Below are positions 10,414 through 21,501 of a stretch of 64,000 bases of DNA, piece by piece; position 1 is the first letter of the stretch; each line of letters opens with the position of its first letter. The notes beneath the pieces were generated by a model that was not told the origin of the DNA, made no database searches, and worked only from the letters and a program-made list of their open reading frames with translations. The position numbers and the translations under genes are program-made. The stretch spans positions 62,001-126,000 of the forward strand of contig JAKVBH010000012.1 of assembly GCA_022447495.1 (NCBI GenBank), in the 5' to 3' direction. The stretch comes from Marinovum sp. (GTDB lineage Bacteria > Pseudomonadota > Alphaproteobacteria > Rhodobacterales > Rhodobacteraceae).

Positions 10414-10898
10414 TTGGCTTTCCGCGCCTTCTTCAGCAGCATATCGCGTTTCACCTTGCTCAATCGGTCAAAATACATTCGGCCGGCCAGGTGGTCGATC
10501 TGATGCTGCACTGATGTCGCCCAAAGTCCAACGAAATCGCGACGATCCCACTGGCCCTTATCGTTCAGAAACCGCACAGTGACCTTGGCAGGACGCCGGA
10601 TTTTGGCATAGACGCCTGGAAGGCAGGGACTTGCCTCTTCATGGTCATTCGTCTCGCTGGACGCTTCGAGAATCTCGGGATTGGCCATCCGGATCGGACG
10701 TCCCCGCTCATCTGAGGCATCTACAACGGCCAAGCGTTTCCTCTCGCCCAACTGCACTGCGGCCAATCCGACGCCAGGCATCGCCTCCATGACCTCGATC
10801 ATCTCATCCCAGAGTACACGCACCTCATCGGTGATTTCCGCGACATCTACGGCGGGCGTTTGCAGCCGTTTATCGGGCCATTGAATCACGTTACGCAT
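10410..10898 (-). CDS. Peptide deformylase-like protein with degenerate active site
   Basis: PDF fold motifs are altered: [19 protein letters not shown] in place of GxGLAAPQ, E(G/A)CLS, HExDH. Confidence 0.85.
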   Translation of the reverse strand: MRNVIQWPDKRLQTPAVDVAEITDEVRVLWDEMIEVMEAMPGVGLAAVQLGERKRLAVVDASDERGRPIRMANPEILEASSETNDHEEASPCLPGVYAKIRRPAKVTVRFLNDKGQWDRRDFVGLWATSVQHQIDHLAGRMYFDRLSKVKRDMLLKKARKAK

Positions 10899-11373
10899 AA
10901 GCGGCCTGTAGTCTTTTTGACTCGTCTGTGGAGAGGCGATCAAAGATCACCTTCCCGTCGAGATGGTCTAGTTCGTGCTGCGCGCACGCAGCAGCAAATC
11001 CAGAAAAATTGTTTTCATGCATGCGCATCTGCGCGTCTTGGTAGCGCAGCGTGATTGTCTCAGCGCGCGCGATCTCAGCTTCAACCCCTGGGATAGAAAG
11101 ACAAGCCTCAGCGCCGGTCACTTGCGCATCGCTGCGCGCAGTAATTTCAGGATTAATGCAGACGTATGGCGTTGCCACGCCATCTTTCCACGTTGGGTCC
11201 ATGACAAAAACCCGCCGCATCACTCCGATTTGTGGCGCGGCCAGGCCTCGGCCAGGCGCGGCGTACATTGTTTCAAACATATCGGCGAGCAATGTAAGGT
11301 CGACCTCTTCTACGGGCACGCACACCTCGGTCAAACGTAGGTCAGGCCAGAGGACAATTTCCTGCTCCGCCAT
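10891..11373 (-). CDS. def: Peptide deformylase
   Basis: GRGLAAPQIG, EACLSIPG, HELDHLDG motifs. Confidence 0.92.
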   Translation of the reverse strand: MAEQEIVLWPDLRLTEVCVPVEEVDLTLLADMFETMYAAPGRGLAAPQIGVMRRVFVMDPTWKDGVATPYVCINPEITARSDAQVTGAEACLSIPGVEAEIARAETITLRYQDAQMRMHENNFSGFAAACAQHELDHLDGKVIFDRLSTDESKRLQAAYA

Positions 11374-11374
11374 G

Positions 11375-11893
11375 TTAAGCGCGCGCCTTGTCGCGTTTGA
11401 GTTTTTGCATTTTGCGGGTAATCATCTGGCGGCGAAGCGGTTTGAGATAATCGATGAACAACTTGCCGTTGAGGTGGTCGATCTCGTGCTGCACACAAGT
11501 GGCCCAGAGCCCGTCAAAGACCCGCTGCTGGGCTGCGCCATTCTCATCGATCCAAACCACTTCGACCTCCGTCGGACGTGTCACATCCGCGAATTGGTCG
11601 GGGATCGACAAACAGCCCTCTTCGTAGGTGTTCAGCTCATCCGATGACGCGATGACCTCGGGGTTGAACATGGTCACGGGTTGCGGTGTTGCGCCTTCTT
11701 CTTTCACGCAATCAAGCACGATAAGGCGTTTGTTGACGCCCACTTGAGGGGCCGCCAAGCCAATGCCCGGCGCGTCGTACATGGTCGAGAGCATGTCATT
11801 GGCCAGGGTGCGCAGCTCGTTGGTGACGTCTTCGATGGGCGTGCTCAGCTTTTTGAGCCGCGGATCAGGATGGATGAGGATCGGGCGTTTCAT
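11375..11893 (-). CDS. def: Peptide deformylase
   Basis: GIGLAAPQVG, EEGCLSIPD, HEIDHLNG canonical motifs; start MKRPILIHPDPRL. Confidence 0.95.
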   Translation of the reverse strand: MKRPILIHPDPRLKKLSTPIEDVTNELRTLANDMLSTMYDAPGIGLAAPQVGVNKRLIVLDCVKEEGATPQPVTMFNPEVIASSDELNTYEEGCLSIPDQFADVTRPTEVEVVWIDENGAAQQRVFDGLWATCVQHEIDHLNGKLFIDYLKPLRRQMITRKMQKLKRDKARA

Positions 11894-11934
11894 ACCCCAT
11901 GATCTAGGCGAGCCGGGGTTAGAGCGCAACGCTT

Positions 11935-13368
11935 CTAAGCGCCAGAGATCACCGCACCTGGGTTCATGATGCCGTTTGGATCAAGTGCAGCTTTGATAGC
12001 GCGCATGGCGGCCAGTTTTGTCGGGTCGCCGTAGCGTTCCAAATCGCCAACCTTGAGCCGGCCAATGCCATGCTCCGCACTGACCGAACCGCCAAGTTCA
12101 TGGACCAAATCATGGACCGTGCGTTTGATCTCATCGCGGACATTTATGTGATCAGCTCGCGAGCGGCCCGGCTGGGGAAAAACATTGTAGTGCAAGTTAC
12201 CGTCGCCCACGTGTCCAAAACAGTTGATGCGGAATTCCCCCAAATCCGCGATGGCTCTATTCCCACGGATGATGAACTCCGGGATCGTGCTGAGAGGAAC
12301 GGAGATATCGTGAGAGCTCACAGACCCGATGCGGCGGTTGGCTTCTGGAATGCTCTCGCGCACAGACCAAAAGGCTTGGCGCTGCGCCTCGGACTGGGCG
12401 ATCACCCCGTCGTCGCTGAGCCCGGCTTCTACTGCGGCTTCAAATAAAGTCTCTAACGCCTCGGGCGGATCAAGACCGAGAGGGAGGCCGATATCTATGA
12501 GCACCATCCATTCCGGCGTTTCCGCAAAGGGCGCAGAAACCTCGGGGCCAACATCGGCCAAGAAATCAAGCCCTTGGCGGTGGATTATCTCAAAGGCCGA
12601 CACTCCCTCGCCCAATTGCTCGCGCGCCAAAGCCAAGAGGGAAAGCGCCGCTTCTGGGGTCTCCACGGTGAAAAAGGCTGTGCCACAAGCTGCGGGCACC
12701 GGGGACAGGCGCAAGCTCGCGGCAGTGATAACGCCCAAAGTGCCCTCTGCGCCCATAAGCAGGTGTTTGAGATCGTAGCCCGTATTGTCTTTGCGCAGTC
12801 GTTTGAGGCCGTGCCAGATCGTGCCATCGGGCAAGACGGCTTCAAGACCCAGACACAACTCGCGGGCATTGCCGTAGCGCAAGACGTTCACACCGCCCGC
12901 GTTGGTGGAAAGAACGCCTCCAATGCGCGCCGTGCCTTCCGACGCCAAAGACAACGGGAACAGACGATCGACATCTGCTGCCGCGTCTTGGACCTGAGCC
13001 AAGGTCGCCCCCGCTTCGACGAGGAGCACGTTTTCCTCTGGGAAAACGCCACGCACTGCGTTCATCCGTTCCAGCGAGAGAATGAGCGGCGCGGGCACAT
13101 CTTCGGCGACTTGCCCTCCAACAAGGCCCGTCCCACCGCCGTAGGGGATTACGGGCACTCGCGCGTCGTTCGCTGCTTTTATGAGCGCCGCAACGTCGCC
13201 CGTACTTCGCGGTTTGGCCAAAAGCCCGGCCTGTCCCGCCCAACGGCCACGCGGCTCTTCAAGGTATCGTGGCTCTGCAGAACTTAGAACGTCTTTGCCC
13301 ACGGCGCCGTCCAATTGGGCAGCGAAGTCGGCATCGGCGGGGTTCAATGGCATGTCATTCGTCGGCAT
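11935..13368 (-). CDS. FAD-binding oxidoreductase (GlcD/D-2-hydroxyacid dehydrogenase-like)
   Basis: PYGGGTGLVGGQ, GTARIGGVLSTNAGG, GHVGDGNLHYNVF, EHGIGRLK motifs; start MPTNDMPLNPAD. Confidence 0.9.
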   Translation of the reverse strand: MPTNDMPLNPADADFAAQLDGAVGKDVLSSAEPRYLEEPRGRWAGQAGLLAKPRSTGDVAALIKAANDARVPVIPYGGGTGLVGGQVAEDVPAPLILSLERMNAVRGVFPEENVLLVEAGATLAQVQDAAADVDRLFPLSLASEGTARIGGVLSTNAGGVNVLRYGNARELCLGLEAVLPDGTIWHGLKRLRKDNTGYDLKHLLMGAEGTLGVITAASLRLSPVPAACGTAFFTVETPEAALSLLALAREQLGEGVSAFEIIHRQGLDFLADVGPEVSAPFAETPEWMVLIDIGLPLGLDPPEALETLFEAAVEAGLSDDGVIAQSEAQRQAFWSVRESIPEANRRIGSVSSHDISVPLSTIPEFIIRGNRAIADLGEFRINCFGHVGDGNLHYNVFPQPGRSRADHINVRDEIKRTVHDLVHELGGSVSAEHGIGRLKVGDLERYGDPTKLAAMRAIKAALDPNGIMNPGAVISGA

Positions 13369-14194
13369 CGCCAGAGGAGGTATCGCGCAAGAACTTGGGG
13401 CGCAAGACAACGACTGTGGGGCGCGACGGCAAATTCGACAAAGAGACTTCGATCGACGCATCATCCCGGCTGTCGATGGCGAACTCCTCCTCCATTCCCT
13501 GGACGAAAGTGGCTAAGCTGTAGCCAGAGAACCAGTGCATCGGAATCACAATCGACGACCGCAGCCGTCGCAAGATTTTGATCATGGTTTATTGTGGAAC
13601 TGTGTAACCACCGTCCACCGGCGCCATTACAACATCGAGCCGACCGAGCGCCGCGTATTGCGCGTCATTGAGTTCGTGATGAAGATGGCCGATACAAAGG
13701 CCCTCTGTTTCGAACACAAAGATCGAATTGCCCTTTAGCTCCCCTCCCAAAAACTCTGCGCGGATGTATGTTGAAACATTGCGTACGACCAGGTCCGGCA
13801 GTTCAAGGTAATGGTCTATGCCTGTACCAAAAGTCTCGCCCCAGCCCTTGAGTACATGGGCGATTGCGGGGTCAGCAAAAGCGGTCCAATGGCTCGAGTG
13901 CGCATGATTCATCGTCACGACATCGGGGACCAACTGGGTATTCCCGATGAACCCCGTGTAATCCATTACCGCGTTGATGCCGCCATGGGTCTGGATCAAA
14001 AAGGAGGCGTGGGCAACATAGGTAAGCCGCACTGTGTATGGCGATATTGGATCACGCCACGACGCTTTTTGCAGGTATTTCAATCCGGGAGTCGCATCGG
14101 CGATGGCGATGCAATGGCTGGCCCGGCGTTCTTGCGCAAGCGTAAATGTCGCCGCTAACGTCAATACCAGTGTGAGAACGGTGTTGCGAAACAT
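13355..14194 (-). pseudogene. MBL-fold hydrolase-like secreted protein interrupted by in-frame TAA at 13589-13591
   Basis: ORFs 13589-14251 and 13355-13585 are in one frame: ...VMAPVDGGYTVPQ*TMIKILRRLRSSIVIPMHWFSGYSLATFV...; signal peptide-like N-terminus MFRNTVLTLVLTLAATFTLA. Confidence 0.8.
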
Positions 14195-14284
14195 ATAGGG
14201 CCACCTCCTGATCGCAAAGGTAGCCCCGATTGTGTGTCTGGCGAACCTCAAACCGCGAGAGTTCGCGGCTTTTGGCGGTTCGGC

Positions 14285-15580
14285 TTAAAGATGGGGATAA
14301 AGCGGGAAGCGCGTGCAGAGCTCGGCCACTTCGGCTTTGACCTTTTCCTCAACCGCCGCGTTGCCCTCTTCGCCATTGGCAGCAAGGCCATCAACCACTT
14401 CAATGATCCAATCAGCGATTTGACGGAATTCCGCTTCACCAAACCCCCGCGTCGTGCCCGCAGGTGACCCAAGGCGGATCCCTGACGTGATAGTTGGCTT
14501 CTCTGGGTCAAACGGCACACCGTTTTTGTTGCAGGTGATGTGGGCGCGGCCGAGGGCTTTCTCGGTTGCATTCCCCTTCACGCCTTTGGGCCGCAAGTCC
14601 ACGAGTAGGACGTGGGTGTCGGTCCCGTGGGTCACCGTGTCGAGGCCGCCTTTGATCAGTTGATCCGAGAGCGCTTGGGCGTTTTTGATCACCTGTTCGA
14701 TATAGGTTTTGAAATCGGGACGCAGCGCCTCGCCGAAGGCCACGGCCTTGGCCGCGATAACGTGCATCAGCGGACCGCCCTGGATGCCAGGGAAAATCGC
14801 TGAGTTGAACTTCTTGGACAGTGCCTCTTCATCGGTGAGGATCATGCCACCGCGCGGGCCACGCAGAGTTTTGTGCGTGGTTGTCGTCACCACATGGCAA
14901 TGCGGGAACGGCGATGGATAATGGCCTGAGGCGATCAATCCGGCGAAATGCGCAACGTCCGCGAGGAGGTATGCACCCACGCTGTCCGCGATTTCGCGCA
15001 TTTTGGCAAAGTCGATCTGGCGCGGAATTGCAGAGCCCCCTGCGATGATCAGCTTGGGCTGATGCTCATTGGCCAGCGCTTGGACTTCATCATAATCGAG
15101 CAGGTTGTCTTGCTTACGCACACCGTATTGCACGGCATTGAACCATTTGCCTGATTGGTTGGGACGTGCGCCGTGGGTGAGGTGACCACCGGCATCCAGG
15201 CTCATACCCAGGATCGTGTCGCCAGGCTGCAAGAGCGCTTGGAATACGCCCTGGTTGGCCTGAGAACCGGAGTTTGGTTGCACATTCGCAAAACCACAGT
15301 TGAACAGCTGTTTTGCGCGTTCAATTGCCAGATCCTCAGCGATGTCCACAAATTGGCAGCCGCCATAATAGCGACGACCAGGATAACCTTCGGCGTATTT
15401 GTTAGTCATCACACCGCCCTGCGCTTCCATCACAGCTGCAGAGACAATGTTTTCCGAGGCGATCAGCTCGATCTCATCGCGCTGGCGTCCAAGCTCTTGG
15501 CCCATAGCTGCGGCGATCTGTGGATCGCGATCAGCAAGCGACTGAGTGAAGAAACCGGTGTCACGGTGCGGGGCATTCAT
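14285..15580 (-). CDS. glyA: Serine hydroxymethyltransferase
   Basis: [34 protein letters not shown]; start [11 protein letters not shown]. Confidence 0.97.
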   Translation of the reverse strand: MNAPHRDTGFFTQSLADRDPQIAAAMGQELGRQRDEIELIASENIVSAAVMEAQGGVMTNKYAEGYPGRRYYGGCQFVDIAEDLAIERAKQLFNCGFANVQPNSGSQANQGVFQALLQPGDTILGMSLDAGGHLTHGARPNQSGKWFNAVQYGVRKQDNLLDYDEVQALANEHQPKLIIAGGSAIPRQIDFAKMREIADSVGAYLLADVAHFAGLIASGHYPSPFPHCHVVTTTTHKTLRGPRGGMILTDEEALSKKFNSAIFPGIQGGPLMHVIAAKAVAFGEALRPDFKTYIEQVIKNAQALSDQLIKGGLDTVTHGTDTHVLLVDLRPKGVKGNATEKALGRAHITCNKNGVPFDPEKPTITSGIRLGSPAGTTRGFGEAEFRQIADWIIEVVDGLAANGEEGNAAVEEKVKAEVAELCTRFPLYPHL

Positions 15581-15764
15581 GGGCAGAGACTCCAGGCAAA
15601 GATGTTTGACTTGGCGTGTCTTTAACGCGAACCACCCCGGATGGGAAAGATGCGAATGCGACGCAAAGCCCCTTTGTCCCGGCATTCGGAACCGCTCTCT
15701 GGTGTGCCGCGAAACTTTGTGCTTGTTTGGCGGACATATAGACCTTTTGGGAAACCTGTACCCT

Positions 15765-16526
15765 ATGGCCCTGCGCATCGCCTTTTGTGCGTCAAACGCT
15801 CCTCTCGCACAGTCTGCGAAAGCCACGCTCACCGCGCGGCACGGCGATCACACGCCCCATTTAGCAGATGTGGTTGTGGCGCTGGGGGGAGATGGTTTTA
15901 TGCTTCAGACGCTGCACGCCACCCAATACAACCCGGCGCCGGTTTACGGCATGAACCGTGGCACAGTCGGTTTCTTGATGAACGAGTACTCCGAAGCCGA
16001 TTTGGTGACACGCTTGGAGGCTGCGGTTGAAGAGGTGATCAACCCCCTGTCCATGCGCGCAGTTACAACAACCGGAGAAGTTCACGAAGCACTGGCCATC
16101 AACGAAGTATCGCTTCTGCGCGCCGGACCACAAGCCGCGCGGTTGCGCATCTCTGTCGATGGCCGCGTCCGCATGGCCGAACTGGTGTGCGACGGCGCCT
16201 TGCTAGCGACACCGGCTGGATCGACTGCCTATAATTTCTCTGCCCACGGGCCAATCTTGCCAATTGGATCCGATGTTTTAGCACTCACGGCTATGGCGGC
16301 CTTCCGACCAAGGCGCTGGCGGGGAGCGCTCCTGCGCCAAACCGCTGAGGTCCGGTTCGAAGTACTGGACCCAGACAAGCGTCCGGTGATGGCTGAAGCG
16401 GATGCACGAGCGGTGCAAGACGTGGTTTCTGTCGATATTCGCTCTGAACCCGCCATCAAACACCGTATCCTCTTTGATCCAGGCCATGGACTCGAAGAAC
16501 GCCTGCTTCGCGAGCAGTTCGTATGA
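15765..16526 (+). CDS. nadK: NAD kinase
   Basis: [47 protein letters not shown]. Confidence 0.95.
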   Translation: MALRIAFCASNAPLAQSAKATLTARHGDHTPHLADVVVALGGDGFMLQTLHATQYNPAPVYGMNRGTVGFLMNEYSEADLVTRLEAAVEEVINPLSMRAVTTTGEVHEALAINEVSLLRAGPQAARLRISVDGRVRMAELVCDGALLATPAGSTAYNFSAHGPILPIGSDVLALTAMAAFRPRRWRGALLRQTAEVRFEVLDPDKRPVMAEADARAVQDVVSVDIRSEPAIKHRILFDPGHGLEERLLREQFV

Positions 16527-16942
16527 TCGGATACGTCGACCCAGACCGCGAAACCTTTAGAGCCTTTCGCGAGATGGATCGCCCAGGTCCCCTCCACATG
16601 CTCAACCTCGTCCGGCTCCATGAACGTGCCCACTACGAGGATGGGTGCAGCGCAACTGGTGCAGAGGCCTATGCCGCTTATGGCCGTGAAAGTGCGCCCG
16701 TTTTCGAACGGTTGGGCGGGCGCATTGTCTGGCGTGGATCTTTCGAGTTTATGCTCATTGGCCCACGCGAAGAACGCTGGGACGCCTGTTTCATCGCAGA
16801 ATATCCTAGCCTCGGGGCATTCGTTGAGATGATCCGCGATCCAATTTACCGAGCAGCTGTGAAACATCGGCAAGCCGCCGTGGAAACATCCCGTCTCATA
16901 AGATGCGCGCCGCTAGATGTCGGTGCGGGCTTTGCCGGTTAA
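16523..16942 (+). CDS. DUF1330 domain protein
   Basis: 139 aa; PGPLHMLNLVRLHE, AAYGRESAPVFERLGGRIVWRG; ATGA overlap with nadK. Confidence 0.75.
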   Translation: MIGYVDPDRETFRAFREMDRPGPLHMLNLVRLHERAHYEDGCSATGAEAYAAYGRESAPVFERLGGRIVWRGSFEFMLIGPREERWDACFIAEYPSLGAFVEMIRDPIYRAAVKHRQAAVETSRLIRCAPLDVGAGFAG

Positions 16943-18174
16943 CGGGCTGGTCGCAGTTGGCCTGTGCATTCTCCAAAACTAATCAACTCTGCTGCTCCCT
17001 TCGCAAAACCTCGCAAAGTGACCGTGTCACCGTCTTCCAGGAAGTTGCGCTGAGATCCATCATTCAAGGTGATCGGCTCTTTCCCACCCCAGGACAGTTC
17101 CAGAAGAGCGCCGCGGCTGTCTTTGGTCGCCCCGGAAATTGTCCCAGAGCCCAATAAATCCCCGCTGCGCATCGGGCATCCACAACCCGTGTGATGCGCC
17201 AATTGCTGGGCTGAGGAATAGTACATCTCACTATAATTCGTGCGGGTGATAGTCGTCTCGGCACCATCCTGCGGAGTCAATCCGACATCCAAATCTATAT
17301 CAAAGAGCATCGGGCCAGGCTCCTGAAGATATGGCAGCAAATCGACCCTGCGCTCCGGCCCGGCCACGCGGCACGGCCGAAGCGCTTCTGCGGTCACAAT
17401 CCAAGGACTGATCGTCGTCGCCGTTGCCTTGGCTTGGAACGGCCCCAATGGCTGGTATTCCCAAGTCTGAATGTCCCGCGCCGACCAATCGTTGAGCATG
17501 ACGTAGCCAAAGATCGCTTCGTCCGCCTCCGCCACACTCAGCGGGGCATCCGTAGTCGTGCCCACAATCGCGCCAAGTTCCAATTCAAAATCAAAGCGTT
17601 CCGATGGCGCCCAACGGGGCATCTCATCACTTGGTCCCTTTAACTGGCCATGGGGCCGGACAATTGACGTGCCCGATACAACCACTGACGATGCGCGCCC
17701 GTTGTAGCCGATGGGCATATGTTGCCAGTTTGGCGGCAGTGCATTCTCTGGCCCACGAAACATCGCGCCCACATTGGTGGCGTGATGGCGTGAAGCGTAA
17801 AAGTCCGTGAACTCCGAGACACGAAACGGCATGTGCAGTGTGGCTTCGTTCACTGGCACAGAATGCGCGATGACTGCGTCTTGGGTGTCCTCGGACGCGC
17901 CATCGGACAAGAGATGCTGAAGCGCAGCACGATATCCCGACCAAACAACGGGCCCAAGCTCCATGAAATCATTCCAATAGGGTGCATCAAGCACATCGGC
18001 ATCCGCATCTGGACGAAGCACTCCGACCGCCTCAAGCCCGGTTAGATCAATCACCCGATCCCCGACCCGGGTCCCGCACCGTAGATCTCCGTCACCCACA
18101 CTGAACACGCCATAGGGCACATTGGCGAGGCCGAACCCATCCGCGCCCAAATCTTCTCCCATCCAAGATTTCAT
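16939..18174 (-). CDS. fahA: Fumarylacetoacetase
   Basis: FTDFYASRHHATNVGAMFRG, LNDWSARDIQTWEYQPLGPFQAK. Confidence 0.96.
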   Translation of the reverse strand: MKSWMGEDLGADGFGLANVPYGVFSVGDGDLRCGTRVGDRVIDLTGLEAVGVLRPDADADVLDAPYWNDFMELGPVVWSGYRAALQHLLSDGASEDTQDAVIAHSVPVNEATLHMPFRVSEFTDFYASRHHATNVGAMFRGPENALPPNWQHMPIGYNGRASSVVVSGTSIVRPHGQLKGPSDEMPRWAPSERFDFELELGAIVGTTTDAPLSVAEADEAIFGYVMLNDWSARDIQTWEYQPLGPFQAKATATTISPWIVTAEALRPCRVAGPERRVDLLPYLQEPGPMLFDIDLDVGLTPQDGAETTITRTNYSEMYYSSAQQLAHHTGCGCPMRSGDLLGSGTISGATKDSRGALLELSWGGKEPITLNDGSQRNFLEDGDTVTLRGFAKGAAELISFGECTGQLRPAR

Positions 18175-18182
18175 GCCGCCCT

Positions 18183-18238
18183 CTTCCTCTTGCTCAAAAT
18201 ACCCCGGGGGAGTCAGAAGGGCGGGGGCAGCGCCCCCA
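18183..18238 (+). repeat. Dispersed intergenic repeat, copy A (CTTCCTCTTGCTCAAAATACCCCGGGGG ... GGGGGCAGCGCCCCC)
   Basis: Core matches five other intergenic copies in this window; contains a GC stem-loop. Confidence 0.75.
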
Positions 18239-18245
18239 ACCCCGT

Positions 18246-19598
18246 CTATCGCCCATCGGGCGTGCCGTCGAAATGCTTCTCCATGTCGGACCAGCAATCG
18301 ATGTAATTGTCCTGAAGCGGTGCCTCGCGCCCGGCAAACTCCGTGAGGTGCTGAGGGAACCGCGTCTCAAACATAAAGCTCATCGTGTTGTCGAGCTTCT
18401 CGGCCTTGAGCTCCGCATTACTCGCACCTTCAAAAGCCTTGCGGTCCGGGCCATGGGGGAGCATCATATTGTGCAAACTCATCCCGCCTGGGACAAATCC
18501 TTCCGGTTTGGCGTCATAGATGCCATAGATGTTGCCCATCAGCTCGGACATGACGTTCTTGTGGTACCAAGGCGGGCGGAACGTGTTCTCTGCCACCATC
18601 CAACGCTCGCGGAAAAGCACGAAGTCGATATTAGCGGTTCCCGGCACGCCCGATGGCGCCGTGAGCACAGTGAAAATCGAGGGGTCCGGATGGTCAAAGA
18701 GGATCGCGCCGACTGGGCAGAATGCCCGCAAATCGTATTTCAGTGGCGCGTAGTTTCCGTGCCACGCCACCACGTCGAGCGGACTTTGCCCAATGTCCGT
18801 TTTATGAAACTGCCCGCACCATTTCACAGTCACGGTGGAGGGCACCTCACGGTCTTCGAAGGCCGCCACGGGCGTTTTGAAATCCCGCGGATTGGCAAGG
18901 CAATTGGCACCAATAGGCCCGCGATGGGGCAGCTCAAACTTCTGGCCGTAATTCTCACAGACAAATCCACGCGCCGGGCCGTCAAGCAGTTCCACCCGAT
19001 AGACAAGCCCACGGGGCATGATCGCGATCTCTTTGGGCTCCACATCAATGATGCCAAGCTCGGTATGAAACCGCAGCCGTCCCTCCTGGGGCACCACCAA
19101 CATTTCGCTATCGGCGGAGTAGAAGTAATCATCCACCATGCTTTGCGTGACGAGATAGACATGGGCGGCCATACCCGTCTGGGTGTTCACATCCCCGGCC
19201 GTGGTCATCGTGTGCATTCCGGTGAGCCAGGTCAGCGGCACTTCGCTGTGGGCAACAGGTGACCACCGGTATTGGCCCAGGCTCGATACATCCTGTGGAG
19301 CATGCGGCGCCGTTTTCCAATAGGGCAGGTCGATCCGCGCATACCGCGTTGAATGCTTGACCGATGGTCGGATGCGATAGGCCCATGTCCGCTCGGGGCG
19401 TTCATGGGTAAAGGCGGTCCCGGAGAGCTGTTCGGCATAAAGCCCATAGGCGCATTTCTGCGGGCTGTTCATCCCTTGCGGTAAGGTATCTGGCAACGCT
19501 TCCGTCTCAAAGTCATTGCCGAACCCTGGCATATAGCCGGGACAGGTAGCATTCGTGGAAATCGCTTGGTTGATTGGGCGTTGATCTTGGGTGTTCAT
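18246..19598 (-). CDS. hmgA: Homogentisate 1,2-dioxygenase
   Basis: [63 protein letters not shown]. Confidence 0.97.
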   Translation of the reverse strand: MNTQDQRPINQAISTNATCPGYMPGFGNDFETEALPDTLPQGMNSPQKCAYGLYAEQLSGTAFTHERPERTWAYRIRPSVKHSTRYARIDLPYWKTAPHAPQDVSSLGQYRWSPVAHSEVPLTWLTGMHTMTTAGDVNTQTGMAAHVYLVTQSMVDDYFYSADSEMLVVPQEGRLRFHTELGIIDVEPKEIAIMPRGLVYRVELLDGPARGFVCENYGQKFELPHRGPIGANCLANPRDFKTPVAAFEDREVPSTVTVKWCGQFHKTDIGQSPLDVVAWHGNYAPLKYDLRAFCPVGAILFDHPDPSIFTVLTAPSGVPGTANIDFVLFRERWMVAENTFRPPWYHKNVMSELMGNIYGIYDAKPEGFVPGGMSLHNMMLPHGPDRKAFEGASNAELKAEKLDNTMSFMFETRFPQHLTEFAGREAPLQDNYIDCWSDMEKHFDGTPDGR

Positions 19599-19625
19599 GT
19601 GGACATCTCCGTCTCAACTGAGAGT

Positions 19626-19844
19626 TTATTGCGTGGTAGCATCGGCTTTTTTCACTGAGGTCCCACGCGCAGCAGCAAGCGCAGCCTCCAATGTTGTCAA
19701 ATCACCGATGTGGTTGGCGAGGATCAAAACAAGGCGCGCATTGAGCGCGTGCGTCTCTTCTTCTGAGAGTCCGTCATGGGCGCGCAGGAGGGCTGCATAA
19801 AAATCATCCGGATTCTGAAGGTTAGGCGTCAAAGTAAGTGTCAT
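19626..19844 (-). CDS. DUF2783 small protein (candidate coupling protein of the adjacent flavin monooxygenase)
   Basis: 72 aa, NPDDFYAALLRAHDGLSEEE; abuts the FAD monooxygenase gene. Confidence 0.75.
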   Translation of the reverse strand: MTLTLTPNLQNPDDFYAALLRAHDGLSEEETHALNARLVLILANHIGDLTTLEAALAAARGTSVKKADATTQ

Positions 19845-21463
19845 GAAACCCGTCCTGTGGATTGTTTGAGCGCGCGTGCGACGTCTTGTGGATCAAATTC
19901 AGCCCATCGGGCCGCAACATGTTGATCCGGTCGAATGAGGTAAATCGCTTGAGGATTGTCGCCCAGGTACCGCTTGCGCAGCAAATCATCTTTTGCAGGC
20001 AAGACAATCGCTGGAAGAATTGCACCCGAAATATCCACATTATGTGGTAGTTCAAGTCCGATTGATAACAACATGAAGGCGTTTGATTTTAGTATGCCCA
20101 AAAGAAAATCGTCCCCAACCGGGCAATCTGGCGCAGGGGACCCGGGCGCAGAACGCAGGGGACCGTCTAAAGCATCTTCGCCAAACAATCTGCCTTGTGC
20201 ATAAAAACACGGGCTCGAAAGACGGCCAGAATTGACCATGGGGCGAGCGAACGGCTGCTGCTCGACCAGATCAAGCACGGCATCCCTAAAGAGCGCATGG
20301 GCCGGTGAACGCGGGGTTAAAAAGTCCGCGGATCGCGACGAGTTTTTGATGTTTTCTAGCCCGGCTTCTTTGCGCTCTAAATGGTAGCTGTCGATAAGGG
20401 ATTTGGGCGCAGCGCCCTTGCACACAAGATCTAGCTTCCAGGCAAGATTATCTGCGTCCTGAATGCCGCCGTTGCAACCACGCGCACCAAAAGGCGAGAC
20501 CTGGTGTGCGCTGTCGCCCGCAAAGATCACGGGACCATGGACATATTCATCCATCGTACAACAGCGGAACGTGTAGATCGAAGTCCAGACCAAATTGAAA
20601 TCGATCCCCTCCCCGATCATTCCGCGCACACGGGCGCGCACTTTGTCGTCGTTTAGCTCCGCCTTGCGGTCAATGTCCCACCCCAGTTGAAAGTCCAATC
20701 GCCAAACGTCATCTGGCTGACGATGCATCAGCGCGGTTTGACCCGGGTTGAACGCCGGATCGAACCAAAAGCGGCGTTCGATGGGGAAGTCAGCCTTGGC
20801 CCGGATGTCGGCGATGAGGAAATTGTCTTCAAACACACGCCCGTCAAAGCCCAGACCCATCATCTCCCGAATGGGAGAATTGGCCCCGTCGCAGGCCACA
20901 AGCCAATCAGCCTAAAGCACGTAAGGCCCATCCGGCGTGTCGACGGTGAGGACCACATGATCGTCGTGGCGCTCCATCTCCGTGACTTGGTTTTGGCCAC
21001 GGATTTCAATGGGCGCGCCCTTGGCCTGTGCCTCGAAAATCGCCTCGACGATAAAACGCTCGAAATAGGGTTGTTGGAGGTTGATGAAGGCCGGGCGGCG
21101 GTGGCCTTCTTCGGGGAGGAGGTTGAACTCGTAAATCTCCTCCTCACCTCGAAACACGCGGCCCAGGTTCCATTGCACGCCCTTGTCGACCATGGCCTGA
21201 CCGACGCCGAGGCGGTCGCAAATCTCTAACGTGCGCTTGGCAAAACAGATCGCGCGCGAGCCCATGCCAACGCCGTCATGGTCGTCGAGCACCAGAACCG
21301 GTGTGCCCCGTGGCCCCAGATCCAAAGCCAGCGCCATGCCAATGGGCCCGCCGCCGACGATGACCACGGGATGACGCGCGGGCGTTTCAGCGTCCTGAGC
21401 CGGAACGCGTGCGTAGGGATAGAGTTGGAATTGGGTTTTGTAACGCTGGTGGATCATGCGCAC
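19841..21463 (-). pseudogene. FAD-dependent aromatic monooxygenase interrupted by in-frame TAG at 20912-20914
   Basis: ORFs 20912-21463 and 19841-20899 are in one frame: PVVIVGGGPIGMALALDLG ... DGPYVL*ADWLVACDGANSPIREMMG ... GDSAHQVSPFGARGCNGGIQDADNLAWKL. Confidence 0.88.
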
Positions 21464-21501
21464 ATCTTCCTCTCAACGATGGCAAATCGGCTGCACGGGC
21501 G

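Noticed and set aside
15581-15764. Possible riboswitch in the glyA leader
   Set aside because: No recognisable conserved riboswitch core seen on the minus strand.
6641-20914. Genome-wide stop-codon recoding
   Set aside because: Three different stop codons are involved and every other gene in the window terminates normally, so isolated nonsense mutations or sequence errors are more likely.
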